Source: Sipunculus nudus
Taxonomy: Eukaryota; Annelida; Sipuncula; Golfingiida; Sipunculidae
DNA: 64,000 nucleotides
Assembly (NCBI GenBank): GCA_026874595.1
Contig: CM049313.1
Location: forward strand, 48,099,659 to 48,163,658
Direction: 5' to 3'
Made by a program: the position numbers and the translations under genes. Under the pieces are notes generated by a model. It ran no database searches. It was not told the origin of the DNA and saw only the letters and a list, made by a program, of their open reading frames with translations. Below, piece by piece: positions 36,218-49,850 of this stretch (the stretch's first letter is position 1; each line of letters begins with the position of its first letter).

Positions 36218-38577
36218 ATCGGCTGATTAAGTCTAGTACCTGTGTATGCTAATGATGCATAGAAACATAAGCACCATAAGGTACTGGGGTTAATCGCCGT
36301 AGATTCAACAGTTACAGCTTCTGCCGCCTATCGATATGCTGTCAAATAGAAACCCTGACATAATTTCCATTGGACACTTTTTTGGCATTTATCCTGTGGA
36401 ACCCGTAGGCACTGGTGTATTTTTTTAACTAGCACCTAGGGGTACTACAGTAAGACTGCTTCAATCCAGCCTGAAATGAAGCAGCATGAAGGTTTTAATT
36501 GTTGTAACGAAATGATGAAAAAATAAAATAACAGTGTTTTAAGATCGATAGAGTTATCGGCTGATTGAGTCTAGTACCTGTGAATGCTAATGATGCATAG
36601 AAACATAAGCACCACAAGGTACTGGGGTTAATTGCCGAAGTTTCATCTATAATATCGTCTACTAACTGTAATGATAGTATCAAATAAGACCTTAGACGGT
36701 ATTTTCTTCGGACATTATGTGGCAGTTATCTTGTGGAGTCCGTAATCACTGGAGCATTTTTCAATTAACATTTAGGGGTACTACAGTATGATTGCTTCAA
36801 TCAAACTTAAAATGATGCAGCATGAAGGTTTTAATTAATGTAACAAAATGATGAAAAAATAAAATTACAATGTTTTTAGATCGAAAGTGTTATCGGCTGA
36901 TTAAATCTAGTACCTGTGTATGCTAATGATGCATAGAAACATAAGCACCATAAGGTACTGGGGTTAATCGCCGAAGGTTCAACATTTACAGATTTTGCCG
37001 CCTCTCGCTATTGTGACAAATAGAAACTCTGACATAATTTCCTCGGAGCCTTTTGCGGCACTTATTTTGTGGAACCGGAAGCCACTGCTGTACTTTTAAA
37101 CTAGCACCTAGGGTTACAACAGTTAGATTGCTTCAATCTAGCCTGAAGTGAAGCAGCATGAACTTTTTTTTTAATGTATAAAACAGATAAAGAACCAAAA
37201 TGACAATGTTTTAAGATCGAAAGCGTTATCGGCTGATTGATTGTAGTACCTGTGTATGCTAATGATGCATAGAAACATAAGCACCATAAGGTACTGGGGT
37301 TAATCGCCGAAGGTTCAACAGTTACAGCTTCTGCCGCCTGTCGATATGGTGTCAAATAGAAACTCTGACATAATTTCCATTGGACACTTTTTTGGCATTT
37401 ATCCTGTGGAACCCGTAGGCACTGGTGTATATTTTCAACTAGCACCTAGGGGTACTACAGTAAGACTGCTTCAATCCAGCCTGAAATGAAGCAGCATGAA
37501 GGTTTTAATTATTGTAACAAAATGATGAAAAAATAAAATAACAGTGTTTTAAGAACGAAAGTGTTATCGGCTGATTGAGTCTAGTACCTGTGAATGCTAA
37601 TGATGCATAGAAACATAAGCACCACAAGGTACTGGGGTTAATCGCCGAAGTGTCATCTATAATATCGTCTACTAACTGTAAAGATGGTATCAAATAAGAC
37701 CTGAGACGGTATTTTTTCTTCGGACATTATGTGGCAGTTATCTTGTGGAGTCCGTTATCACTGGAGCATTTTTCAATTAACATTTAGGGGTACTACAGTA
37801 TGATTGCTTCAATCAAACTTAAAATGAAGCAGCATGAACATTTTAAGTAATATATGGAACAGATAAAGAAACAAAATGACAATGTTTTAAGATCGAAAGC
37901 CTTATCGGCTGATTAAGTCTAGTACCTGTGAATGCTAATGATGCATAGAAACATAAGCACCACAATGTACTGGGTTAATCGCCGAAGTTTCAACTGTTTA
38001 AGCGCATTTCGACTATCATGATGGTTTCAAATCGGAACCCAGACTTAATTTCTATCGAAGCCTTTTGTGGCACTGATTTCGTGGAGCCCGAAGCCACGGT
38101 TGTACTTTCAACTCGCACCTACTGATACAACAGTAAGATTACTTCAATCAAGACTGAAATGAAGCAGCATGAACATTTTAAGTAATATATGGAATAGATA
38201 AAGAAACAAGATGACAATGTTTTAAGATCGAAAGCCTTATCGGCTGATTGAGTGTAGTACCTGTGTATGCTAATGACGCATAGAAACATAAGCACCATAA
38301 GGTACTGGGGTTAATCGCCGAAGGTTCAACAGTTACAGCTTCTGCCGCCTATCGATATGGTGTCAAATAGAAACTCAGACATAGTTTCCATTGGACACTT
38401 TTTTTGGCATTTATCCTGTGGAACCCGTAGGCACTGGTGTATATTTTCAACTAGCACCTAGGGGTACTACAGTAAGACTGCTTCAATCCAGCCTGAAATG
38501 AAGCAGCATGAAGGTTTTAATTATTGCAACAAAATGATGAAAAAATGAAATAACAGTGTTTTAAAATCGAAAGTGTT

Positions 38578-38988
38578 ATCGGCTGATTGAGTCTAGTACC
38601 TGTGAATGCTAATGATGCATAGAAACATAAGCACCACAAGGTACTGGGTTAATTGCCGAAGTTTCATCTATAATATCATCATGCTAATGATGCATTGAAA
38701 CATAAGAACCACAAAGTACTCGGGTTAATCGCCGAAGTCTCATCTATAATATCTTCTGCCACCTATAATAATGGTATCAAATAGCACCTGAAACGGCATT
38801 TTAATCGAACATTTCATGGCAGTTATCTTGTGGAGCAGGTAGGCACTGGTGTATTTTTCAATTAAAACCTTGGGTTACAAAAGTAAAATTGCTTCAATCC
38901 AGCCTGAAATGAAGCAGCATGAACATTTTATTTAATGTAAAAAACAGATAAAGAACCAAAATGACAATGTTTTAAGATCGAAAGCGTT
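38578..38988 (+). repeat. B/F fusion monomer, 411 bp (copy 4)
   Basis: Same junction, 8590 bp after copy 3. Here it lies right at the end of the 10.6-kb-offset duplication, so it was brought next to sequence that at 27.9 kb is followed by something else. It is followed by the deleted E at 38989. Confidence 0.85.
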
Positions 38989-39207
38989 ATCGGCTGATTG
39001 AGTGTAGAACCTGTGAATGCTAATGATACACAAAAAAATAAGCACCACAAGGTACTGGGGTTAATCGCCGAGGTTTCAACTGTTTTAGGGCATGCCGACT
39101 ATAATCATGGTTTCAATTCGGAAATCAGACATAATTTCCATCGGAGCCTTTTGTGGCACTTATTTCGTGGAGCCGGAATCAAATGTTGTACTTTTAAACA
39201 AAGTGTT
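38989..39207 (+). repeat. Deleted E unit, 219 bp (7 of 10)
   Basis: It follows the fourth B/F fusion. The next A unit carries GATACATAG in its core and GTTACAGTTTC, differing from its source near 30.6 kb. Confidence 0.9.
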
Positions 39208-40217
39208 ATCGGCTGATTAAGTCTAGTACCTGTGTATGCTAATGATACATAGAAACATAAGCACCATAAGGTACTGGGGTTAATCGCCGAAGATTCAACA
39301 GTTACAGTTTCTGCCGCCTATCGATATGGTGTCAAATAGAAACCCTGACATAATTTCCATTGGACACTTTTTTGGCATTTATCCTGTGGAACCCGTAGGC
39401 ACTGGTGTATTTTTTTAACTAGCACCTAGGGGTACTACAGTAAGACTGCTTCAATCCAGCCTGAAATGAAGCAGCATGAAGGTTTTAATTGTTGTAACGA
39501 AATGATGAAAAAATAAAATAACAGTGTTTTAAGATCGAAAGTGTTATCGGCTGATTGAGTCTAGTACCTGTGAATGCTAATGATGCATAGAAACATAAGC
39601 ACCACAAGGTACTGGGGTTAATTGCCGAAGTTTCATCTATAATATCGTCTACTAACTGTAATGATAGTATCAAATAAGACCTTAGACGGTATTTTCTTCG
39701 GACATTATGTGGCAGTTATCTTGTGGAGGTTGTAATCACTGGAGCATTTTTCAATTAACATTTAGGGGTACTATAGTATGATTGCTTCAATCAAACTTAA
39801 AATGATGCAGCATGAAGGTTTTAATTAATGTAACAAAATGATGAAAAAATAAAATTACAATGTTTTTAGATCGAAAGTGTTATCGGCTGATTGATTGTAG
39901 TACCTGTGTATGCTAATGATGCATAGAAACATAAGCACCATAAGGTACTGGGGTTAATCGCCGAAGGTTCAACATTTACAGATTTTGCCGCCTCTCGCTA
40001 TTGTGACAAATAGAAACTCTGACATAATTTCCTCGGAGCCTTTTGCGGCACTTATTTTGTGGAACCGGAAGCCACTGCTGTACTTTTAAACTAGCACCTA
40101 GGGTTACAACAGTTAGATTGCTTCAATCTAGCCTGAAGTGAAGCAGGATGAACTTTTTTTTTAATGTATAAAACAGATAAAGAACCAAAATGACAATGTT
40201 TTAAGATCGAAAGCGTT

Positions 40218-43200
40218 ATCGGCTGATTGATTGTAGTACCTGTGTATGCTAATGATGCATAGAAACATAAGCACCATAAGGTACTAGGGTTAATCGCCGA
40301 AGGTTCAACAGTTACAGCTTTTGCCGCCTATCGATATGGTGTCAAATAGAAACTCTGGCATAATTTCCATTGGACACTTTTTTGGTAGTTATCCTGTGGA
40401 ACCCGTAGGCACGGTTGTACTTTCAACTAGCACCTAGTGGTACAACAGTAAGATTACTTCAATCAAGCCTGAAATGAAGCAGCATGGACATTTTATTAAT
40501 GTATAAAACAGACAAAGAACCAAAATTACAATGTTTTAAGATCGAAATTGCTATCGGCTGATTAAGTGTAGAACCTGTGTATGCTAATGATGCATGGAAA
40601 CATAAGCACCATAAGGTACTGGGGTTAATCGCCGAAGGTTCAACAGATACACCTTTTGCCGCATATCGATATGGTGTCAAATAGAAACTCTGGCATAATT
40701 TCCATTGGACACTTTTTTGGCATTTATCCTGTGGAACCCGTAGGCACTGGTGTATATTTTCAACTAGCACCTAGTGGTACTACAGTAAGACTGCTTCAAT
40801 CCAGCCTGAAATGAAGCAGCATGAAGGTTTTAATTATTGTAACAAAATGATGAAAAGATAAAATAACAGTGTTTTAAAATCGAAAGTGTTATCGGCTGAT
40901 TGAGTCTAGTACCTGTGAATGCTAATGATGCATAGAAACATAAGCACCACAAGGTACTGGGTTAATTGCCGATGTTTCAACTGTTTAAGCGCATACCGAC
41001 TATAATGATGGTTTCAAATCGGAACCCAGACAAAATTTCTATCGAAGCCTTTTGTGGCACTTATTTCGTGGAGCCCGAAGCCACGGTTGTACTTTCAACT
41101 AGCACCTTCTGCTACAACAGTAAGATTACTTCAATCAAGCCTGAAATGAAGCAGCATGGACATTTTATTAATGTATAAAACAGATAAAGAACCAAAATGA
41201 CAATGTTTTAAGATAGAAAGTGTTATCGGCTGATTAAGTGTAGTAACTGTGTATGCTAATGATGCATAAAAACATAAGCACCATAAGGTACTGGGGTTAA
41301 TCGCCGAAGGTTCAACAGATACAGCTTTTGCCGCCTATCGATATGGTGTCAAATAGAAACTCTGGAATAATTTCCATTGGACTATTTTTTGGTAGTTATC
41401 CTGTGGAACCCGTAGGCTCTGTTGTATATTTTCAACTAGCACCTAGGGGTACTACAGTAAGACTGCTTCAATCCAGCCTGAAATGAAGCAGCATGAAGGT
41501 TTTAATTAATGTGACAAAATGATGAAAAAATAAAATAACAGTGTTTTAAGATCGAAGTGTTATCGGCTGATTGAGTGTAGTACCTGTGTTTGCTAATGAT
41601 GCATAGAAACATAAGCACCATAAGGTACTGGGGTTAATCGCCGAAGGTTCAACAGTTACAGCTTCTGCCGCCTATCGATATGGTGTCAAATAGAAACTCA
41701 GACATAATTTCCATTGGACACTTTTTCTGGCATTTATCCTGTGGAACCCGTAGGCACTGGTGTATATTTTCAACTAGCACCTAGGGGTACTACAGTAAGG
41801 CTGCTTCAATCCAGCCTGAAATGAAGCAGCATGAAGGTTTTAATTATTGCAACAAAATGATGAAAAAATGAAATAACAGTGTTTTAAAATCGAAAGTGTT
41901 ATCGGCTGATTGAGTCTAGTACCTGTGAATGCTAATGATGCATAGAAACATAAGCACCACAAGGTACTGGGGTTAATCGCCGAAGTTTCATCTATAATAT
42001 CGTCTACTAACTGTAATGATGGTATCAAATAAGACCTGAGACGGTATTTTTTCTTCGGACATTATGTGGCAGTTATCTTGTGGAGTCCGTTATCACTGGA
42101 GCATTTTTCAATTAACATATAGGGGTACTACAGTATGATTGCTTCAATCAAACTTAAAATGAAGCAGCATGAAGGTTTTAATTAATGTAACAAAATGATG
42201 AAAAAATAAAATTACAATGTTTTAAGATCGAAAGCCTTATCGGCTGATTGAGTCTAGTACCTGTGAATGCTAATGATGCATAGAAACATAAGCACCACAA
42301 GGTACTGGGTTAATCGCCGAAGTTTCAACTGTTTAAGCGCATTCCGACTATAATGATGGTTTCAAATCGGAACCAAGACATAATTTCTATCGAAGCCTTT
42401 TGTGGCACTTATTTCTTGGAGCCCAAAGACACGTTTGTACTTTCAACTAGCACCTAGTGGTACAACAGTAAGATTACTTCAATCAAGCCTGAAATGAAGC
42501 AGCATGGACATTTTATTAATGTATAAAACAAATAAATAACTAAAATTACAATGTTTTAAGATCGAAAGTGTTATCGGCTGATTGAGTCTAGTACCTGTGA
42601 ATGCTAATGATGCATAGTAACATAAGCACCACAAGGTACTGGGTTAATCGCCGAAGTTTCAACTGTTTAAGCGCATTCCGACTATAATGATGGTTTCAAA
42701 TCGGAACCCAGACATAATTTCTATCGAAGCCTTTTGTAGCACTTATTTCGTGGAGCCCGAAGCCACGGTTGTACTTTAAACTAGCACCTACTGGTACAAC
42801 AGTAAGATTACTTCAATCAACCCTGAAATGAAGCAGCATGGACATTTTATTAATGTATAAAACAGATAAAGAACCAAAATTACAATGTTTTAAGATCTAA
42901 AGTGTTATCGGCTGATTAAGTCTAGTACCTGTGTATGCTAATGACGCATAGAAACATAAGCACCATAAGGTACTTGGGTTAATTGCCAAAGGTTCAACAG
43001 ATAAAGCTTTTGCCGCCTATCGATATGGTGTCAAATAGAAACTCTGGCATAATTTCCATTGGACAATTTTTTGGTAGTTATCCTGTGGAACCCGTAGGCA
43101 CTGTTGTATATTTTCAACTAGCACCTAGGGGTACTACAGTAAGACTGCTTCAATCCAGCCTGAAATGAAGCAGCATGAAGGTTTTAATTAATGTAACAAA

Positions 43201-45820
43201 ATGATGAAAAAATAAAATAACAGTGTTTTAAGATCGAAAGTGTTATCGGCTGATTGAGTCCAGTATCTGTGAATGCTAATGATGCATTGAAACATAAGAA
43301 CCACAAAGTACTCGGGTTAATCGCCGAAGTCTCATCTATAATATCTTCTGCCACCTATAATAATGGTATCAAATAGCACCTGAGACGGCATTTTAATCGA
43401 ACATTTCATGGCAGTTATCTTGTGGAGCAGGTAGGCACTGGTGTATTTTTCAATTAAAACCTTGGGTTACAAAAGTAAAATTGCTTCAATCCAGCCTGAA
43501 ATGAAGCAGCATGAACATTTTATTTAATGTAAAAAACAGATAAAGAACCAAAATGACAATGTTTTAAGATCGAAAGCGTTATCGGCTGATTGAGTGTAGA
43601 ACCTGTGAATGCTAATGATACACAAAAAAATAAGCACCACAAGGTACTGGGGTTAATCGCCGAGGTTTCAACTGTTTTAGGGCATGCCGACTATAATCAT
43701 GGTTTCAATTCGGAAATCAGACATAATTTCCATCGGAGCCTTTTGTGGCACTTATTTCGTGGAGCCGGAATCAAATGTTGTACTTTTAAACAAAGTGTTA
43801 TCGGCTGATTAAGTCTAGTACCTGTGTATGCTAATGATGCATAGAAACATAAGCACCATAAGGTACTGGGGTTAATCGCCGTAGATTCAACAGTTACAGC
43901 TTCTGCCGCCTATCGATATGCTGTCAAATAGAAACCCTGACATAATTTCCATTGGACACTTTTTTGGCATTTATCCTGTGGAACCCGTAGGCACTGGTGT
44001 ATTTTTTTAACTAGCACCTAGGGGTACTACAGTAAGACTGCTTCAATCCAGCCTGAAATGAAGCAGCATGAAGGTTTTAATTGTTGTAACGAAATGATGA
44101 AAAAATAAAATAACAGTGTTTTAAGATCGATAGAAATATCGGCTGATTGAGTCTAGTACCTGTGAATGCTAATGATGCATAGAAACATAAGCACCACAAG
44201 GTACTGGGGTTAATTGCCGAAGTTTCATCTATAATATCGTCTACTAACTGTAATGATAGTATCAAATAAGACCTTAGACGGTATTTTCTTCGGACATTAT
44301 GTGGCAGTTATCTTGTGGAGTCCGTAATCACTGGAGCATTTTTCAATTAACATTTAGGGGTACTACAGTATGATTGCTTCAATCAAACTTAAAATGATGC
44401 AGCATGAAGGTTTTAATTAATGTAACAAAATGATGAAAAAATAAAATTACAATGTTTTTAGATCGAAAGTGTTATCGGCTGATTAAATCTAGTACCTGTG
44501 TATGCTAATGATGCATAGAAACATAAGCACCATAAGGTACTGGGGTTAATCGCCGAAGGTTCAACATTTACAGATTTTGCCGCCTCTCGCTATTGTGACA
44601 AATAGAAACTCTGACATAATTTCCTCGGAGCCTTTTGCGGCACTTATTTTGTGGAACCGGAAGCCACTGCTGTACTTTTAAACTAGCACCTAGGGTTACA
44701 ACAGTTAGATTGCTTCAATCTAGCCTGAAGTGAAGCAGCATGAACTTTTTTTTTAATGTATAAAACAGATAAAGAACCAAAATGACAATGTTTTAAGATC
44801 GAAAGCGTTATCGGCTGATTGAGTGTAGTACCTGTGTATGCTAATGATGCATAGAAACATAAGCACCATAAGGTACTGGGGTTAATCGCCGAAGGTTCAA
44901 CAGTTACAGCTTCTGCCGCCTATCGATATGGTGTCAAATAGAAACTCTGACATAATTTCCATTGGACACATTTTTGGCATTTATCCTGTGGAACCCGTAG
45001 GCACTGGTGTATATTTTCAACTAGCACCTAGGGGTACTACAGTAAGACTGCTTCAATCCAGCCTGAAATGAAGCAGCATGAAGGTTTTAATTATTGTAAC
45101 AAAATGATGAAAAAATAAAATAACAGTGTTTTAAGAACGAAAGTGTTATCGGCTGATTGAGTCTAGTACCTGTGAATGCTAATGATGCATAGAAACATAA
45201 GCACCACAAGGTACTGGGGTTAATCGCCGAAGTGTCATCTATAATATCGTCTACTAACTGTAAAGATGGTATCAAATTAGACCTGAGACGGTATTTTTTC
45301 TTCGGACATTATGTGGCAGTTATCTTGTGGAGTCCGTTATCACTGGAGCATTTTTCAATTAACATTTAGGGGTACTACAGTCTGATTGCTTCAATCAAAC
45401 TTAAAATGAAGCAGCATGAACATTTTAAGTAATATATGGAACAGATAAAGAAACAAAATGACAATGTTTTAAGATCGAAAGCCTTATCGGCTGATTAAGT
45501 CTAGTACCTGTGAATGCTAATGATGAATAGAAGCATAAGCACCACAAGGTACTGGGTTAATCGCCGAAGTTTCAACTGTTTAAGCGCATTTCGACTATCA
45601 TGATGGTTTCAAATCGGAACCCAGACTTAATTTCTATCGAAGCCTTTTGTGGCACTGATTTCGTGGAGCCCAAAGCCACGGTTGTACTTTCAACTCGCAC
45701 CTACTGATACAACAGTAAGATTACTTCAATCAAGACTGAAATGAAGCAGCATGACCATTTTAAGTAATATATGGAATAGATAAAGAAACAAGATTACAAT
45801 GTTTTAAGATCGAAAGCCTT
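40218..45820 (+). repeat. Third, more diverged copy of the 6.5-kb segment (7582-bp offset)
   Basis: The stretch corresponds to 32635-38238 and 22035-27638. Spacing is 7583 bp at the left and 7582 bp further right because of a 1-bp loss near 41556 (ATCGAAGTG). It has more private changes than copies 1 and 2 show against each other: CATGGAAAC at 40595, GTAACTGTG near 41245, GGACTATTTTTTGG near 41380, GATAGAAATATCGG near 44130 and GATGAATAGAAGC near 45523. It is therefore probably an older duplicate. Confidence 0.85.
43581..43799 (+). repeat. Deleted E unit, 219 bp (8 of 10)
   Basis: It lies 7582 bp after copy 6, in the third copy of that segment. It follows F and precedes the GTAGATTC type of A unit. 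Confidence 0.9.
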
Positions 45821-46600
45821 ATCGGCTGATTGAGTGTAGTACCTGTGTATGCTAATGATGCATAAAAACATAAGCACCATAAGGTACTAGGGTTAATCGC
45901 CGAAGGTTCAAGAGATACAGCTTTTGCTGCCTATCGATATGGTGTCAAATAGAAACTCTGGCATAATTTCCATTGGACAATTTTTTGGTAGTTATCCTGT
46001 GGAACCCGTAGGCACGGTTGTACTTTCACCTAGCACCTAGTGGTACAACAGTAAGATTACTTCAATCAAGCCTGAAATGAAGCAGCATGGACATTTTATT
46101 AATGTATAAAACAGACAAAGAACCAAAATTACAATGTTTTAAGAACGAAATTGCTATCGGCTGATTAAGTGTAGAACCTGTGTATGCTAATGATGCATAG
46201 AAACATAAGCACCATAAGGTACTGGGGTTAATCGCCGAAGGTTCAACAGATACAGCTTTTGCCGCCTATCGATAGGGAGTCAAATAGAAACTCTGGCATA
46301 ATTTCCATTGGACAATTTTTTGGTAGTTATCCTGTGGAACCCGTAGGCACTGTTGTATATTTTCAACTAGCACCTAGGGGTACTACAGTAAGACTGCTTC
46401 AATCCAGCCTGAAATGAAGCAGCATGAAGGTTTTAATTAATGTAACAAAATGATGAAAAAATAAAATAACAGTGTTTTAAGATCGAAAGTGTTATCGGCT
46501 GATTGAGTGTAGTACCTGTGTTTGCTAATGATGCATAGAAACATAAGCACCATAAGGTACTGGGGTTAATCGCCGAAGTTTCAACAGTTACAGCTTCTGC
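45821..46600 (+). repeat. Chimeric A/C unit and A2 unit joining two duplicated blocks
   Basis: It contains the A2-front/C-tail chimera with TTTCACCTAGCACC at 46026, then an A2 unit with a damaged ClaI-like palindrome (CTATCGATAGGGAG at 46267). These private changes were not seen elsewhere, so the stretch lies outside the neighbouring copied blocks. Confidence 0.7.
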
Positions 46601-49600
46601 CGCCTATCGATTTGGTTTCAAATAGAAACTCAGACATAGTTTCCATTGGACACTTTTTTGGCATTTATCCTGTGGAACCCGTAGGCACTGGTGTATATTT
46701 TCAACTAGCACCTAGGGGTACTACAGTAAGACTGCTTCAATCCAGCCTGAAATGAAGCAGCTTGAAGGTTTTAATTATTGCAACAAAATGATGAAAAAAT
46801 GAAATAACAGTGTTTTAAAATCGAAAGTGTTATCGGCTGATTGAGTCTAGTACCTGTGAATGCTAATGATGCATAGAAACATAAGCACCACAAGGTACTG
46901 GGGTTAATCGCCGAAGTTTCATCTATAATATCGTCTACTAACTGTAATGATGGTATCAAATAAGACCTGAGACGGTATTTTTTCTTCGGACATTATGTGG
47001 CAGTTATCTTGTGGAGTCCGTTATCACTGGAGCATTTTTCAATTAACATTTAGGGGTACTACAGTATGATTGCTTCAATCAAACTTAAAATGAAGCAGCA
47101 TGAAGGTTTTAATAAATGTAACAAAATGATGAAAAAATAAAATGACAATGTTTTAAGATCGAAAGCCTTATCGGCTGATTGAGTCTAGTACCTGTGAATG
47201 CTAATGATGCATAGAAACATAAGCACCACAAGGTACTGGGTTAATCGCCGAAGTTTCAACTGTTTAAGCGCATTGCGACTATAATGGTGGTTTCAAATCG
47301 GAACCCAGACATAATTTCTATCGAAGCCTTTTGTGGCACTTATTTCTTGGAGCCCGAAGACACGGTTGTACTTTCAACTAGCACCTAGTGGTACAACAGT
47401 AAGATTACTTCAATCAAGCCTGAAATGAAGCAGCATGGACATTTTATTAATGTATAAAACAAATAAATAACTAAAATTACAATGTTTTAAGATCGAAAGT
47501 GTTATCGGCTGATTGAGTCTAGTACCTGTGAATGCTAATGATGCATAGTAACATAAGCACCACAAGGTACTGGGTTAATCGCCGAAGTTTCAACTGTTTA
47601 AACGCATTCCGACTATAATGATGGTTTCAAATCGGAACCCAGACATAATTTCTATCGAAGCCTTTTGTGGCACTTATTTCGTGGAGCCCGAAGCCACGGA
47701 TGTACTTTCAACTAGCACCTACTGGTACAACAGTAAGATTACTTCAATCAAGCCTGAAATGAAGCAGCATGGACATTTTATTAATGTATAAAACAGATAA
47801 AGAACCAAAATTACAATGTTTTAAGATCTAAAGTGTTATCGGCTGATTAAGTCTAGTACCTGTGTATGCTAATGACGCATAGAAACATAAGCACCATAAG
47901 GTACTGGGGTTAATCGCCGAAGGTTCAACAGATACAGCTTTTGCCGCCTATCGATATGGTGTCAAATAGAAACTCTGGCATAATTTCCATTGGACAATTT
48001 TTTGGTAGTTATCCTGTGGAACCCGTAGGCACTGTTGTATATTTTCAACTAGCACCTAGGGGTACTACAGTAAGACTGCTTCAATCCAGCCTGAAATGAA
48101 GCAGCATGAAGGTTTAAATTAATGTAACAAAATGATGAAAAAATAAAATAACAGTGTTTTAAGATCGAAAGTGTTATCGGCTGATTGAGTCCAGTGTCTG
48201 TGAATGCTAATGATGCATTGAAACATAAGAACCACAAAGTACTCGGGTTAATCGCCGAAGTCTCATCTATAATATCTTCTGCCACCTATAATAATGGTAT
48301 CAAATAGCACCTGAGAAGGCATTTTAATCGAACATTTCATGGCAGTTATCTTGTGGAGCAGGTAGGCACTGGTGTATTTTTCAATTAAAACCTTGGGTTA
48401 CAAAAGTAAAATTGCTTCAATCCAGCCTGAAATGAAGCAGCATGAACATTTTATTTAATGTAAAAAACAGATAAAGAACCAAAATGACAATGTTTTAAGA
48501 TCGAAAGCGTTATCGGCTGATTGAGTGTAGAACCTGTGAATGCTAATGATACACAAAAAAATAAGCACCACAAGGTACTGGGGTTAATCGCCGAGGTTTC
48601 AACTGTTTTAGGGCATGCCGACTATAATCATGGTTTCAATTCGGAAATCAGACATAATTTCCATCGGAGCCTTTTGTGGCACTTATTTCGTGGAGCCGGA
48701 ATCAAATGTTGTACTTTTAAACAAAGTGTTATCGGCTGATTAAGTCTAGTACCTGTGTATGCTAATGATACATAGAAACATAAGCACCATAAGGTACTGG
48801 GGTTAATCGCCGAAGATTCAACAGTTACAGCTTTTGCCGCCTATCGATATGGTGTCAAATAGAAACTCTGGCATAATTTCCATTGAACAATTTTTTGGTA
48901 GTTATCCTGTGGAACCCGTAGGCACTGTTGTATATTTTCAACTAGCACCTAGGGGTACTACAGTAAGACTGCTTCAATCCAGCCTGAAATGAAGCAGCAT
49001 GAAGGTTTTAATTGTTGTAACGAAATGATGAAAAAATAAAATAACAGTGTTTTAAGATCGAAAGTGTTATCGGCTGATTGAGTCTAGTACCTGTGAATGC
49101 TAATGATGCATAGAAACATAAGCACCACAAGGTACTGGGGTTAATTGCCGAAGTTTCATCTATAATATCGTCTACTAACTGTAATGATAGTATCAAATAA
49201 GACCTTAGACGGTATTTTCTTCGGACATTATGTGGCAGTTATCTTGTGGAGTCCGTAATCACTGGAGCATTTTTCAATTAACATTTAGGGGTACTACAGT
49301 ATGATTGCTTCATTCAAACTTAAAATGATGCAGCATGAAGGTTTTAATTAATGTAACAAAATGATGAAGAAATAAAATTACAATGTTTTTAGATCGAAAG
49401 TGTTATCGGCTGATTAAATCTAGTACCTGTGTATGCTAATGATGCATAGAAACATAAGCACCATAAGGTACTGGGGTTAATCGCCGAAGGTTCAACATTT
49501 ACAGATTTTGCCGCCTCTCGCTATTGTGACAAATAGAAACTCTGACATAATTTCCTCGGAGCCTTTTGCGGCACTTATTTTGTGGAACCGGAAGCCACTG

Positions 49601-49850
49601 CTGTACTTTTAAACTAGCACCTAGGGTTACAACAGTTAGATTGCTTCAATCTAGCCTGAAGTGAAGCAGCATAAACTTTTTTTTAATGTATAAAACAGAT
49701 AAAGAACCAAAATGACAATGTTTTAAGATCGAAAGCGTTATCGGCTGATTGAGTGTAGTACCTGTGTATGCTAATGATGCATAGAAACATAAGCACCATA
49801 AGGTACTGGGGTTAATCGCCGAAGGTTCAACAGTTACAGCTTCTGCCGCC
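46600..49850 (+). repeat. 3247-bp tandem higher-order repeat, copy 1
   Basis: Nine full monomers plus one 219-bp deleted E (9 x ~336.4 + 219 = 3247). Positions at constant spacing include 46771/50018, 48049/51296, 48521/51768 and 49008/52255. Marks shared by both copies: CGATTTGGTTTC, GCAGCTTGAAGG, CATTGCGAC, TTTAAACGC, GAGTCCAGTGTC, CATTGAACAA, CTTCATTCAAAC and GATGAAGAAATAAA. The only difference I saw is one T in a T-run near 46655. Confidence 0.92.
48512..48730 (+). repeat. Deleted E unit, 219 bp (9 of 10)
   Basis: It lies in the first half of the 3247-bp tandem pair. It follows an F with GAGTCCAGTGTCTG and precedes an A2 unit with CCATTGAACAATTTTTTGG. Confidence 0.9.

Larger units (their letters stand above)
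32040..38560 (+). repeat. 6.5-kb segmental duplication, copy 2
   Basis: Partner of 21440-27960. It starts inside the three-monomer tandem pair and ends where TTTTAAGATCG in copy 1 becomes TTTTAAAATCG here, at the join to the fourth B/F fusion. Confidence 0.9.
38578..39880 (+). repeat. 1.3-kb copy of 29988-31290 (8590-bp offset)
   Basis: B/F fusion, deleted E, A and B with the GGAGGTTGTAATCAC and CTATAGTATG marks also found at 31.13-31.19 kb. Similarity ends in the next core, where GATTAAATC at 31298 is GATTGATTG here. Confidence 0.85.

Noticed and set aside
21440-38560. Treating the long duplications purely as assembly error
   Set aside because: The copies differ at specific bases and have different neighbours on both sides, which collapsed or falsely repeated contigs would not readily give. 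The doubt is kept only for the 3247-bp pair, where I saw just one difference.
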